The notes under the pieces were generated by a model, which was given only the letters and a program-made list of their open reading frames with translations, was not told where the DNA came from and made no database searches. A DNA stretch of 42,806 nucleotides from JAJDIA01 sp031555505 (GTDB lineage: Bacteria > Bacteroidota > Bacteroidia > Bacteroidales > Tannerellaceae). The stretch covers positions 1 through 42,806 of the forward strand of contig JAVBUH010000016.1 in assembly GCA_031555505.1 (NCBI GenBank). The letters run 5' to 3'. The translations under genes and the position numbers were made by a program. Of the stretch, positions 1-8,104 are shown piece by piece (within the stretch, counting starts at the first letter, position 1; every line of letters starts with the position of its first letter).

Positions 1-1
1 A

Positions 2-385
2 GGCCTCGATCCCCGCGAGCGCATCCGTTTCCGGAACCTGCTGGTGGAACTGAGCAAAGACCGGATCGTGATCTTCTCCACCCATATCATCGAAGATATC
101 TCCAGCTCCTGCAACCAGGTGGTGGTGATCAACAAGGGCGAGCTGAAATACTTCGGCGACCCCGTCGATATGGTACGGATGGCGTCAGGCAAGGTATGGA
201 CTTTCACCATCGGCAAGGAGGCGTTCGAACAGGAGCTGGACAAGTCGATGGTGGTACACCACCGGCAGGACGGCGAGATCATCCAGGTACGTTACCTGTC
301 GCACACCGCCCCCTGGGAAGGAGCTGTGGAAACAGAAGCCAACCTGGAAGATGCGTATTTGTGTTTATTAAAGAATATGAACTAA
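2..385 (+). CDS. ABC transporter ATP-binding protein, C-terminal part (5' end outside window)
   Basis: The reading frame is open from the first bases of the window, so only the last ~127 residues are present. The visible part starts with the D-loop that follows Walker B (GLDPRER), followed by the switch histidine in FSTHIIEDI. After that comes a short C-terminal extension (residues GELKYFGDP and onward) typical of ATPases that energise ABC-2 type exporters. Walker A, the signature motif and Walker B lie upstream of the window. The stop is 12 bases before the next gene, an ABC-2-like permease on the same strand, so the two very probably form one exporter. Substrate unknown. Confidence 0.85.
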   Translation, partial: GLDPRERIRFRNLLVELSKDRIVIFSTHIIEDISSSCNQVVVINKGELKYFGDPVDMVRMASGKVWTFTIGKEAFEQELDKSMVVHHRQDGEIIQVRYLSHTAPWEGAVETEANLEDAYLCLLKNMN

Positions 386-397
386 ATCATAACGGGA

Positions 398-1111
398 ATG
401 CGTGTAAGAGAAGTCGCCTCACTGATCCCCAGGCTGGTGAAATATAATATGAAGATTATTTTCGCCGGCAAGTTCGTCTGGTTCCTGCTGGCCGCCTTTA
501 CCATCTTTTCCTTTTTCATGTTCCAGATCGCGTGGTACCGGGAAGAGACCAACGAAAGCGTGGTGTATGAGTTGCTGTTTTTCCCCGGCCTGCTGCTTGT
601 TTTTTATCCCACGGTATTCGGGATACAGAACGATGAAGACAACCGAATCCTGGAAATCCTCTTCGGTGTGCCGAACTACCGGTACAAGGTATGGGGCATA
701 CGGCTGCTGATGATCTACCTCCTCCAATTTGTTCTCTTGTTCGCCTTCTCCCTGATGGCGACGCTCCTACTGTATCCGGTGAACGCGGTGGAGATGTCAG
801 CGCAACTACTGTTTCCCGTCCTCTTTTTCGGCGGCCTGGCGTTTATGTTTTCCACCATCACGCGGAGTGGCAACGGTACGGCGGTGGTTATCATCATATC
901 GGGCATATTCCTGCTGTTCATGTCGAACATGCCGTTCATACACGACTCCCTATGGAATGTCTTTCTGGATCCGTTCCGGGTCCCCAACAATATCCATCCG
1001 CTGATATGGGAAAGCACTATCCTGAAAAACCGTTTCTTTCTATTGATCGGCAGCCTGTTGTGGCACATGATCGGCGCCCTCAACCTGCAGAAACGGGAGA
1101 AATTTATCTGA
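398..1111 (+). CDS. ABC-2 type transporter permease, 237 aa
   Basis: Integral membrane protein with about six hydrophobic segments (roughly residues 25-45, 60-75, 105-130, 140-155, 160-180, 215-230). It lies 12 bases after the ABC ATPase gene, on the same strand, and is the natural membrane partner of that ATPase. A GGGA run just before the ATG at 398 could serve as ribosome-binding site. The middle part (residues 74-92, with NDEDNRILEILFGVPN) is the cytoplasmic coupling-like stretch seen in ABC-2 permeases of gliding/bacteriocin-export type. Substrate cannot be told from sequence. It could be part of a larger operon starting before the window. Confidence 0.75.
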   Translation: MRVREVASLIPRLVKYNMKIIFAGKFVWFLLAAFTIFSFFMFQIAWYREETNESVVYELLFFPGLLLVFYPTVFGIQNDEDNRILEILFGVPNYRYKVWGIRLLMIYLLQFVLLFAFSLMATLLLYPVNAVEMSAQLLFPVLFFGGLAFMFSTITRSGNGTAVVIIISGIFLLFMSNMPFIHDSLWNVFLDPFRVPNNIHPLIWESTILKNRFFLLIGSLLWHMIGALNLQKREKFI

Positions 1112-1252
1112 TCCTTCAGGGTACCGTGATAATCCGTGGCGAGGTGGGCCAATGACAGTCGCTTTACGGTATATGAAGGATGGCCTTGCGACCCCTAATC
1201 GAAAAATCAAAAAAGCAGGATTGCAGGGGGAAGCAGGAGTCATGTCGAAAGT

Positions 1253-1274
1253 AAACACAAGGCAAACACAAGGC
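1253..1274. repeat. Short tandem repeat AAACACAAGGC x2 in the gap 1112-1313
   Basis: The 11-base unit AAACACAAGGC occurs twice back to back. It lies in the 200-base gap between two convergent genes, where transcripts from both sides end. I see no clean hairpin with a T-run in this gap, only weak inverted repeats, so no terminator is called. Confidence 0.5.
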
Positions 1275-1313
1275 TTGCACTTAAATGGCTTACTTTTGAC
1301 ACAGCCTCGTTCA

Positions 1314-3686
1314 TCATTCCGTCTTCACACTCTCCGCCGGGTTCTCCGTAGCAGCCTGGTAACAGTTGACAGCCACAGCCGTGAGGATGATGAGCCACAC
1401 GGCAATGCCGCAGACAGCAAACCAGGCGGGAGATAGGGACACCTTCAGGGAAAAGCCTTCCAGCCATTTCAGCAAGGTGAAGTAACCCAGCACACCTCCC
1501 AGGATCACGGCCGGGATAGCCATGCGGGAGATATCGGTGAGAAAGAGGCGTTCGATGTTGGCAATCGTGGCGCCGTTCACCTTGCGGATAGCCACTTCCT
1601 TGCGGCGGCGGCTCATCTCGTCGTTGGTATAACCGATGAGTCCGATGAGGCAGATCAGGAGGGTGACTAGTCCTCCGAGCATGACCTGGTCGCGGAACTG
1701 GCGGGAGTCGCGATACAAATCGACTATTTCACCGGCGAAAGAATACATCTCGATATTCTTATCCGGCACAAAGGAAGTCACCAGCCCGGATACCTTCTGC
1801 ATCGCTTCGGGCGTGAAGGTATGATACTTGACCAACAGGTTAAAAGAAGGCGTATGCCTGTAGAATAGGACGGTAGGACGTGTATCATGATGACCGATAG
1901 ATCCGACACGGAATTCTTCATATACGCCACAGATTGTAAAGGGTTTACCATCTACACTATGCTCGGTGATAGTGATAATTTTCCCCACTACTCCATCCGT
2001 CCATTGGGTATAGGGCAATATCTTCTCAATAAAACTGCGGCTCACCATCACTTCATCCGAATTGGGCACATCTTCCCGGAAGGAACTTCCTTCGATTACA
2101 GGGATTTCCATCATTTTCAGGTAATCGTTCCCCACAAAATACAAATCGGCGATATTGAACATCTCCCGTTCATCACCCGGCAGGCCGATATTATTACCCG
2201 ATGCCCATTCGAACGGCAGACTGCTGAATGTGGTAACATCCTCCACCTCAGCCAACCGTCTTACTTCCTCTATGATCTTCTGCCGCTGGTCGCCACTGAC
2301 ACCATTCAGGTTGCAATAAGACAGGTTCTCATACGCATAACCCGGGTTATCGTTCACCATGAATTGATACTGGCGCCAGATAAACAGCAGTAGAACAGTG
2401 AAAAATGCTGCAGCGATAAACTGAAAGAACAGCAAGCCTAATTTCCAGAACCGGCGTGTTTCCACAAAATGACGGAAAGCGACAGCCACCGGCACACGTG
2501 CGAACAAATACCCCGGTATCAACCCCGAAAGCATATAGACAAAGAGGCAAACCGCCAACAACAACAGGCAACTACGGTTGGTGAACAATACGTTTATCTC
2601 TGTATCCAACAGGTCGTAGATGACATCCCGGAAAGCAAAGACCAGCAAGACTGCCACCAAGAGCGAGAGAAGAAGGTCGACAAATGTTTCTACCAACATC
2701 CGGCGGCGAATATTCCCGCCGGACGCGCCGAAACATTTATACACGGCCATCTCTTTCGATCGGTTGACAAGGGAAGAGATCACCACCAGCACATAATTCA
2801 TCACTGCCGTGAACAGCAGGGCGAACGCCAGCAGGGAAAGCAACAGCATCGTGCGTTGTACGTCCGGACTACCACCATGTACCTCTTGTAATTGATAAAA
2901 ACTATAATCGATGGTAACTCCTACTTCTTTCAGGTAATCGAGCGGCATATATTTCTCTTTCATCGCCTGGATGTACGAGCCAAAAGAAGCAGGATCAGTG
3001 CCGGGAACCACTTTTACATAGCCCATATAGCGATCGTTCCCCAACCAGTTCAGCGAGCCATCGCCCATAAAATTGGAAATGGAATTGAGGGACACAAGCA
3101 GGCTGTAGGTAAGGTGTGAATTGGCGGGCACATCTTCAAACACCCCACCGACGGTAAGTGTCCGTCCGGGGAAATTGTCGAATGAGAAGGTAGTCCCCAA
3201 CACCCGGTCAACGCCTCCCATATTTTCGGCCACCTCCCGCGATACCATCGCATACATGGGTCGTCCCAACACTTCCCGCGGATTACCCGAAAGTACTTTC
3301 AGGGGAAAGACATCAAACAGGCAGGTATCCGCCAGATAGGCGTTGCTCTTGACCTTTGTACGGTCCTGGGTAAACAACACGCCATCCCCATTCAGGGTTG
3401 TCAGGCGGGTAGCAACCTCCACGCCGGGGATCATTTCCTTCATCCCTACCACGACACCGCCACTCAAGTTTACTACCGGATCATGTTTGCCTTCCGGGGT
3501 CGTATAGTTCGTACGCACCTGGTAGATCCGTTCCTTGTCCGGGAAGAAATCGTCGTACGACTGTTCGAAATACACCTTGGCGATCAACACCAGGCCCATG
3601 GCTAATCCGACGCCGAGCGACAGAATCTTAATCAGGTTGTTCTTGCCCTTCTTGAGGTAAGTGCGGAATATGTTGCGTAGTATCAT
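1314..3686 (-). CDS. ABC transporter permease, FtsX/MacB type, 790 aa
   Basis: Large permease with the two-half layout of Bacteroidota FtsX-family proteins. A membrane helix near residues 20-40 is followed by a MacB-like periplasmic domain (about 45-270) and three helices (about 280-305, 330-355, 370-395). A second helix (about 420-440), a second periplasmic domain and three last helices (about 670-780) follow. The cytoplasmic loop before the last helices holds SRRRKEVAIRKVNGA, the coupling segment characteristic of the FtsX domain. It is the last gene of the tolC-hlyD-permease operon, 72 bases after the hlyD-like stop. No ATPase gene is in the operon, so the ATP-hydrolysing partner must be encoded elsewhere. 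Substrate unknown; likely export of a small molecule or lipid/peptide out of the envelope. Confidence 0.9.
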   Translation of the reverse strand: MILRNIFRTYLKKGKNNLIKILSLGVGLAMGLVLIAKVYFEQSYDDFFPDKERIYQVRTNYTTPEGKHDPVVNLSGGVVVGMKEMIPGVEVATRLTTLNGDGVLFTQDRTKVKSNAYLADTCLFDVFPLKVLSGNPREVLGRPMYAMVSREVAENMGGVDRVLGTTFSFDNFPGRTLTVGGVFEDVPANSHLTYSLLVSLNSISNFMGDGSLNWLGNDRYMGYVKVVPGTDPASFGSYIQAMKEKYMPLDYLKEVGVTIDYSFYQLQEVHGGSPDVQRTMLLLSLLAFALLFTAVMNYVLVVISSLVNRSKEMAVYKCFGASGGNIRRRMLVETFVDLLLSLLVAVLLVFAFRDVIYDLLDTEINVLFTNRSCLLLLAVCLFVYMLSGLIPGYLFARVPVAVAFRHFVETRRFWKLGLLFFQFIAAAFFTVLLLFIWRQYQFMVNDNPGYAYENLSYCNLNGVSGDQRQKIIEEVRRLAEVEDVTTFSSLPFEWASGNNIGLPGDEREMFNIADLYFVGNDYLKMMEIPVIEGSSFREDVPNSDEVMVSRSFIEKILPYTQWTDGVVGKIITITEHSVDGKPFTICGVYEEFRVGSIGHHDTRPTVLFYRHTPSFNLLVKYHTFTPEAMQKVSGLVTSFVPDKNIEMYSFAGEIVDLYRDSRQFRDQVMLGGLVTLLICLIGLIGYTNDEMSRRRKEVAIRKVNGATIANIERLFLTDISRMAIPAVILGGVLGYFTLLKWLEGFSLKVSLSPAWFAVCGIAVWLIILTAVAVNCYQAATENPAESVKTE

Positions 3687-3758
3687 GGTGAGTATATATT
3701 TAATTAAGCCTGAAAACTATTTATAAAGCTATGAAAGAGGATTTATCTAACAATTAAA

Positions 3759-5009
3759 TTACTCCAGAACAAGCACTTCGTTGTCCTTGTACGTTTCGTA
3801 ACTGGAGACGATGACACGTTCGCCGGCTTCAAGGCCTTCAAGCACTTCGTAGTACTGCGGATTCTGACGGCCGATACGGATCTGGCGGCGATGGGCTTTC
3901 TTACCGTCTTTGTCGAGGACGAATATCCAACTGCCTCCCGTGTACTGGAAGAACGTGCCCTTCGGGATCAGGATACCGTCAGTAGGCTGGCCCAGTTGGA
4001 GGTTGATATAATAGGTCTGTCCGCTGCGGATATTGTCAGGACGTTCGCCGGTGAAAACGAGGTCCGTACGGAACTTACCCGAACGCACTTCAGGATACAC
4101 TTTCTGCACACGGAGGCTAAAGTTGCTGCCTTGGCGTTCGAACGTAGCGTCGAGTCCCTGACGTACACGGTCAATATAATGTTCATCAATCATGGATTCG
4201 ATCTTATAATCAGACAGGTCATTGATCTGTCCGATCTTTTGTCCGGGTGAGAGGCTTTGGCCGAGCACAACATCCAAAAGGCCCAATTCACCGTCTATCT
4301 GCGAGCGGATATCCAGGTTGGCTTTACGCTTGCGTATCAGGAGGACGTTTTCACGCATATTGGCAAGGTTTTCTTCCATCTGTTCGGTCTGCAGGGAGCG
4401 GTAGATGGAATCCTGGCGCAGGCGTTCGGTGATGAGGGCGTGCTTACGCGTGGTCAGGTCGTAGTCTTCTTTGGCCTGGAGGTATTCTTCCTTGGCGATG
4501 AGATTTTCCTTATAGAGTTTTTCCTGTTGCTCGTAAGCGCGACGCTTTCGGGTCATATCGAGGTCGAGCTGCAGTTTTTCACTCTGGTTGTTCAGCTTTT
4601 CCTGCTCCATCGTCACCTGGGTATTACGCAGGAAGTTCTGCTTTTCGGCCAGGTTGGCTTCGGCATCGAGTATCTGCAGGTCGAGGTTGGAGTTGGAAAG
4701 GCGTACGATCACGTCGCCCCGCTTCACCTGCGAACCTTCTTCCACCACCTTCTCTTCTACAATTCCCCCTTCTTGGGGACTGAGCTGCACCACAGTGATG
4801 GGTTGTACCTGACCGTCAAAGCGGGCAAAGTCGTTAAACTGGCCGCTCGTCACGTCGCCGATACTCACGCCCCGCGCATCCACGCGCAGCGTAGACGAAT
4901 GATCACCAAAAATGATCCATCCCACCAATACCAGAAATAAAACGCCTCCGGCTACATACGGATAATGTTTCTTCTGCAGTCCCTTCTTTTTCTTTAATTG
5001 AATATCCAT
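3759..5009 (-). CDS. HlyD/MacA-family periplasmic adaptor subunit, 416 aa
   Basis: Membrane-fusion protein linking an inner-membrane pump to a TolC-type channel. The chosen start (MDIQLKKKKGLQKK) gives a basic cytoplasmic tail, one membrane helix at about residues 20-37, then a lipoyl-like half domain (EGSQVKRGDVIVRL). A long coiled-coil hairpin follows (about 100-235, rich in E, K, Q, L), then the second lipoyl half and beta-barrel (GLLDVVLGQSLSPGQKIGQI). A longer in-frame start at 5099 exists but would add a polar, non-conserved-looking tail and abut the upstream stop. The gene lies 89 bases after the tolC-like stop and is probably co-transcribed from the sigma-54 promoter at 6470-6485. Confidence 0.9.
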   Translation of the reverse strand: MDIQLKKKKGLQKKHYPYVAGGVLFLVLVGWIIFGDHSSTLRVDARGVSIGDVTSGQFNDFARFDGQVQPITVVQLSPQEGGIVEEKVVEEGSQVKRGDVIVRLSNSNLDLQILDAEANLAEKQNFLRNTQVTMEQEKLNNQSEKLQLDLDMTRKRRAYEQQEKLYKENLIAKEEYLQAKEDYDLTTRKHALITERLRQDSIYRSLQTEQMEENLANMRENVLLIRKRKANLDIRSQIDGELGLLDVVLGQSLSPGQKIGQINDLSDYKIESMIDEHYIDRVRQGLDATFERQGSNFSLRVQKVYPEVRSGKFRTDLVFTGERPDNIRSGQTYYINLQLGQPTDGILIPKGTFFQYTGGSWIFVLDKDGKKAHRRQIRIGRQNPQYYEVLEGLEAGERVIVSSYETYKDNEVLVLE

Positions 5010-5098
5010 GGTTGTTGTGTTTATATTTTTGCTATTTGATTCGTTGTTCTTATTACTTACGGCATGGTTGGCACGCCCTGCTTCGGTGTGATGCTGCA

Positions 5099-6442
5099 CT
5101 ATTCTTCGCGCACCAGCGGTTCGCCCTTATAATAGGCCACCTGTTTGCTTTTGAGCAGGTACATCAACCGGCGTTGCAGCAGGTTGGCTTTCGACTGGAT
5201 CAGCGTATTGGCCGAGGTTTGCAGGTCGATGGGCGACATCAGCCCTTCTTCGTACTTACGGAGGGTAACCTGGTAAGCCATACGATCGGCTGCCAGTTTC
5301 TTTTCCATCTGGATACTCTCTTTGGCAAAGCCGTCGCGGTCAGCAACAGACTGTTCAATGGCGGTTTGTAACTGGCGAAGCGTTTCGTTCTGCTGTTCGG
5401 CAGCGATACGCATATTGTTGCGGGCGCGACGGATGTTGGTATAGGTATAAAGGCCATCGAACAGTGGAATGCTTAGATTGATCGATACATATTCACCCCG
5501 GTTGTTCTTAAACTGGTTCTTGAAGGCCATCGGCGCCGTTTCGGCTTTCAGGTTCTCATAATAACTGGTATAGATACCGGCCGAAAGTGAAATGCTGGGA
5601 AACAATTTCCCTTTTTCGATCAGGTATTGCATTTGAGACGCTTTCAGCTTATATCCGGCTTGCAGCGCGGTAGGATTGTTGTTCTCGGCAAAGTTGTAAA
5701 TATCATCCACCGATTCGGCCGGCATCAGGTAGTCGATAGCCACGGAGGTGGTATCTACCGACAAGGTGTCGCTATACGGATAGTTCATGTATTCCTTCAA
5801 CTTAAGAATGGCGGTGGTGAACAGGTTTTGCTGATGGGTCAACATATAATCGCCTTCGGCTACCTGTGCTTCGATCTGCACCACATCGGCCCTGCCTTTG
5901 AGCCCAAGCTCTTCCTGGCGCTGCACTTTATATAAGGTACGCTGGCTCTCGGAAAGCTTTTCTTCGGCAAAACGGACGGTTCCCTGGTAATAAACCACAT
6001 TGGTATAGGCTTCCATCACATTCAGCGCCAAGTCGTCTTTCGCTTTCTGGATATCGTTCAGCCCTCTTTGCCGGTTCGATTTGGCCATGCGCCATTGGTT
6101 TACCAACTGCCCGCCACGGAAGATCGGAAGGCGGGTGTACCCTTCGTAGTAGTTATTCAGCGTCGTGGTATTGTTGTAGGTATTCGTTTCCGGGTCTACC
6201 GCACGACCAAAATTATACTGAAGAGATGTCGCGGCATTGAGTGTAGGCAGAAACGCACCGATAGCGCCGGTATATTCGGCCTTATAGGTATCATACGAGT
6301 AGGCAGTCTGTCGTACGGTCGGACTGTTAGCCTGTGCATACCGCATACATTCCTGCATACTCCAAAGCTTATCCTGTTCCTGCGCCAGGGCCACACTGCC
6401 CAAAGCCACGGCAAAAACTGTTGTCAGAACGATCTTTTTCAT
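5099..6442 (-). CDS. TolC-family outer membrane efflux protein, 447 aa
   Basis: Outer-membrane channel component of a tripartite exporter. A signal peptide is clear (MKKIVLTTVFAVALGSVALAQ). The mature part has the paired long amphipathic helices of the TolC family, with the repeat signatures near ECMRYAQANSPTVRQ at the N-terminal half and ANTLIQSKANLLQRRLMYLL at the end. I prefer the start at 6442 over an in-frame one at 6481. The shorter form begins directly with the signal peptide, and the sigma-54 promoter at 6470-6485 predicts transcription starting near 6459, which would exclude the longer start. First gene of the efflux operon, divergent from the two-component regulator. Confidence 0.93.
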   Translation of the reverse strand: MKKIVLTTVFAVALGSVALAQEQDKLWSMQECMRYAQANSPTVRQTAYSYDTYKAEYTGAIGAFLPTLNAATSLQYNFGRAVDPETNTYNNTTTLNNYYEGYTRLPIFRGGQLVNQWRMAKSNRQRGLNDIQKAKDDLALNVMEAYTNVVYYQGTVRFAEEKLSESQRTLYKVQRQEELGLKGRADVVQIEAQVAEGDYMLTHQQNLFTTAILKLKEYMNYPYSDTLSVDTTSVAIDYLMPAESVDDIYNFAENNNPTALQAGYKLKASQMQYLIEKGKLFPSISLSAGIYTSYYENLKAETAPMAFKNQFKNNRGEYVSINLSIPLFDGLYTYTNIRRARNNMRIAAEQQNETLRQLQTAIEQSVADRDGFAKESIQMEKKLAADRMAYQVTLRKYEEGLMSPIDLQTSANTLIQSKANLLQRRLMYLLKSKQVAYYKGEPLVREE

Positions 6443-6469
6443 TAGTACATATTTTTCTGCCAATCTAAA

Positions 6470-6485
6470 TGCAAACCCCATGCCA
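6470..6485 (-). promoter_or_regulatory. Sigma-54 (RpoN) -24/-12 promoter of the efflux operon
   Basis: Read on the minus strand the sequence is TGGCATGGGGTTTGCA. It matches the sigma-54 consensus TGGCACGnnnnTTGCW at every fixed position except C to T at position 6, with exact spacing between the GG and GC pairs. The predicted transcript start is near 6459, leaving a leader of about 17 bases before the ATG at 6442. A sigma-54 activator gene is transcribed divergently 260 bases away, and a tandem dyad lies 55-95 bases upstream. Confidence 0.85.
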
Positions 6486-6539
6486 AAACAGTTAAAACAA
6501 TAAGAAACAACTAATTATCAAATCCAGCATCATCCCCCT

Positions 6540-6579
6540 GTGTCAAAAAATTAGACACTCGTGTAAAACTTTTAGACAC
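6540..6579. promoter_or_regulatory. Tandem 19-bp dyads, likely enhancer (UAS) for the sigma-54 activator
   Basis: Two adjacent imperfect palindromes: GTGTCAAAAAATTAGACAC at 6540-6558 and GTGTAAAACTTTTAGACAC at 6561-6579. Both have GTGT/GACAC arms around an AT-rich core, and their centres are 21 bases apart, i.e. two helical turns on the same DNA face. Centre of the pair is about 90 bases upstream of the -12 element of the sigma-54 promoter. This is the expected geometry for binding of two dimers of an NtrC-class regulator. The regulator is presumably the product of the adjacent gene at 6743 (inference). Confidence 0.75.
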
Positions 6580-6708
6580 TTTTAAAGACGATTTTTTGTA
6601 TAAACCACACACTTTTCTGCACGACTTTCCATTTTGTTAACCATCCTTTGATCTTTTCCAATTCCCATTTATTTACATCGAATCTGCCGGAAACCCAAAC
6701 GAAAAGGT

Positions 6709-6716
6709 ATCTTTGC
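6709..6716 (+). promoter_or_regulatory. -7 box of the response-regulator gene
   Basis: TATCTTTG matches the Bacteroidota -7 consensus TAnnTTTG and sits 26 bases before the ATG at 6743. No good TTG element is seen 19-21 bases upstream, so strength is uncertain. Confidence 0.6.
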
Positions 6717-6742
6717 ACCATTGATCAGATAAATACCTATTT

Positions 6743-8098
6743 ATGGCTAAACAAGGAACCATACTGGTGGTAGACGACAACAAGGCAATCCTGACGGCAG
6801 TGCAAATGCTGCTGGCAACCTGTTTTGAGAAAGTACTCACCATCGCCACACCCAACCAGATCAAGGCAATATTACGCGACGAAAAGATCGACGTAGTGCT
6901 GCTCGACATGAACTTCAGCGCCGGTATCAATAGCGGCAACGAAGGACTGTTCTGGCTGGCGGAGATCAAGAAAGACCATCCCGTCCTGCCCGTTATCCTT
7001 TTCACGGCATACGCCGATATTGACCTCGCCGTACGGGGCATCAAGGAGGGTGCAGCCGACTTCATCGTCAAACCCTGGGATAACAACCGGTTGATCGAGA
7101 CGCTCCAAACAGCCTATGCCACGTACACCGGTGGGCTAAAAGGCGGAAAAGCTGCCGCCAAACAAGTCGTCTCCAAAGAAAGCGGTATGTTCTGGGGCGA
7201 AAGCGGCGCCATGCAGCAACTGCGGATGTTGATAGACAAGGTGGCACGGACGGATGCCAACATACTGATCACCGGTGAGAACGGTACCGGAAAGGAAATG
7301 CTGGCGCGTGAGATCCATCTCCAATCCAACCGGAAAAGCGGCCCGATGGTAGCCGTAGATATGGGTGCCATCACGGAGACATTGTTCGAAAGCGAACTGT
7401 TCGGCCACGTCAAAGGTGCTTTTACCGATGCTCGGGCAGATCGTCCGGGTAAGTTCGAAGCGGCCGACAACGGTACGCTTTTTCTCGATGAAATCGGCAA
7501 TTTATCCTACCACCTGCAAGCCAAGCTGCTGACCGCTATCCAGCAACGCAGCATCATCCGCGTGGGAAGCAACACCCCCATCCCGGTGAACATACGCCTC
7601 ATCTCGGCTACCAACCGCGACCTGCCGGATATGGTTCGCAAAGATATCTTCCGCGAAGACCTCCTCTATCGTATCAATACCATACACATCAAGATACCTT
7701 CGCTGCGCGAACGGCCGGAAGACATCGTTCCGCTCTCCCATATCTTCCTCGCTAAATATGCCAATATCTATGGAAAGACGGCTCTGAAACTCGCTCCCGA
7801 TGCCGCCGAAAAGCTGAAGGTACAACCCTGGTACGGCAATATCCGCGAACTGGAACACACCATCGAAAAGGCAGTCATCATCTGCGATACACACACCTTG
7901 CAAGCCCACGACTTCGACTTCCCGCAAAAACGCGAAGCAACCTCTCAATCCCAGGAAGCTACCACGCTTGAAGAAATGGAATACAACATGATCAAAAACG
8001 CCATGGAAAAGCACAACGGCAACCTCTCACTCGTAGCCAACCAACTGGGCATCTCCCGGCAAACACTCTACAACAAGATCAAACGCTACGAACTCTGA
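6743..8098 (+). CDS. Sigma-54-dependent response regulator, NtrC class, 451 aa
   Basis: Three domains are readable. An N-terminal receiver (residues 5-125) has acidic D11/D12, phospho-acceptor D55 in VVLLDMNF, T88 and K110. The AAA+ ATPase (about 147-380) has Walker A GENGTGKE (178-185) and Walker B GTLFLDE (244-250). A Fis-type helix-turn-helix (about 410-451, ending NQLGISRQTLYNKIKRYEL) follows. The sigma-54 contact loop, normally GAFTGA, reads GAFTDA (225-230). The gene is 6 bases before the histidine kinase gene and divergent from the efflux operon, which carries a sigma-54 promoter and dyad sites. It therefore very likely activates that operon when phosphorylated by the kinase. Confidence 0.95.
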   Translation: MAKQGTILVVDDNKAILTAVQMLLATCFEKVLTIATPNQIKAILRDEKIDVVLLDMNFSAGINSGNEGLFWLAEIKKDHPVLPVILFTAYADIDLAVRGIKEGAADFIVKPWDNNRLIETLQTAYATYTGGLKGGKAAAKQVVSKESGMFWGESGAMQQLRMLIDKVARTDANILITGENGTGKEMLAREIHLQSNRKSGPMVAVDMGAITETLFESELFGHVKGAFTDARADRPGKFEAADNGTLFLDEIGNLSYHLQAKLLTAIQQRSIIRVGSNTPIPVNIRLISATNRDLPDMVRKDIFREDLLYRINTIHIKIPSLRERPEDIVPLSHIFLAKYANIYGKTALKLAPDAAEKLKVQPWYGNIRELEHTIEKAVIICDTHTLQAHDFDFPQKREATSQSQEATTLEEMEYNMIKNAMEKHNGNLSLVANQLGISRQTLYNKIKRYEL

Positions 8099-8104
8099 CC
8101 CTGT

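Noticed and set aside
1112..1313. Possible bidirectional terminator between convergent genes
   Set aside because: Inverted repeats there (for example TACCGT/ACGGTA, AGGCT/AGCCT) are short and far apart and no T-run follows.
1887..2393. 168-codon plus-strand frame inside the FtsX permease
   Set aside because: Antisense shadow of a coding region with clear membrane and FtsX motifs; composition is His-rich and unlike a real protein.
6443..6481. Longer start of the TolC-like protein at 6481
   Set aside because: It would place the signal peptide 13 residues inside and overlap the sigma-54 promoter; the start at 6442 fits both.
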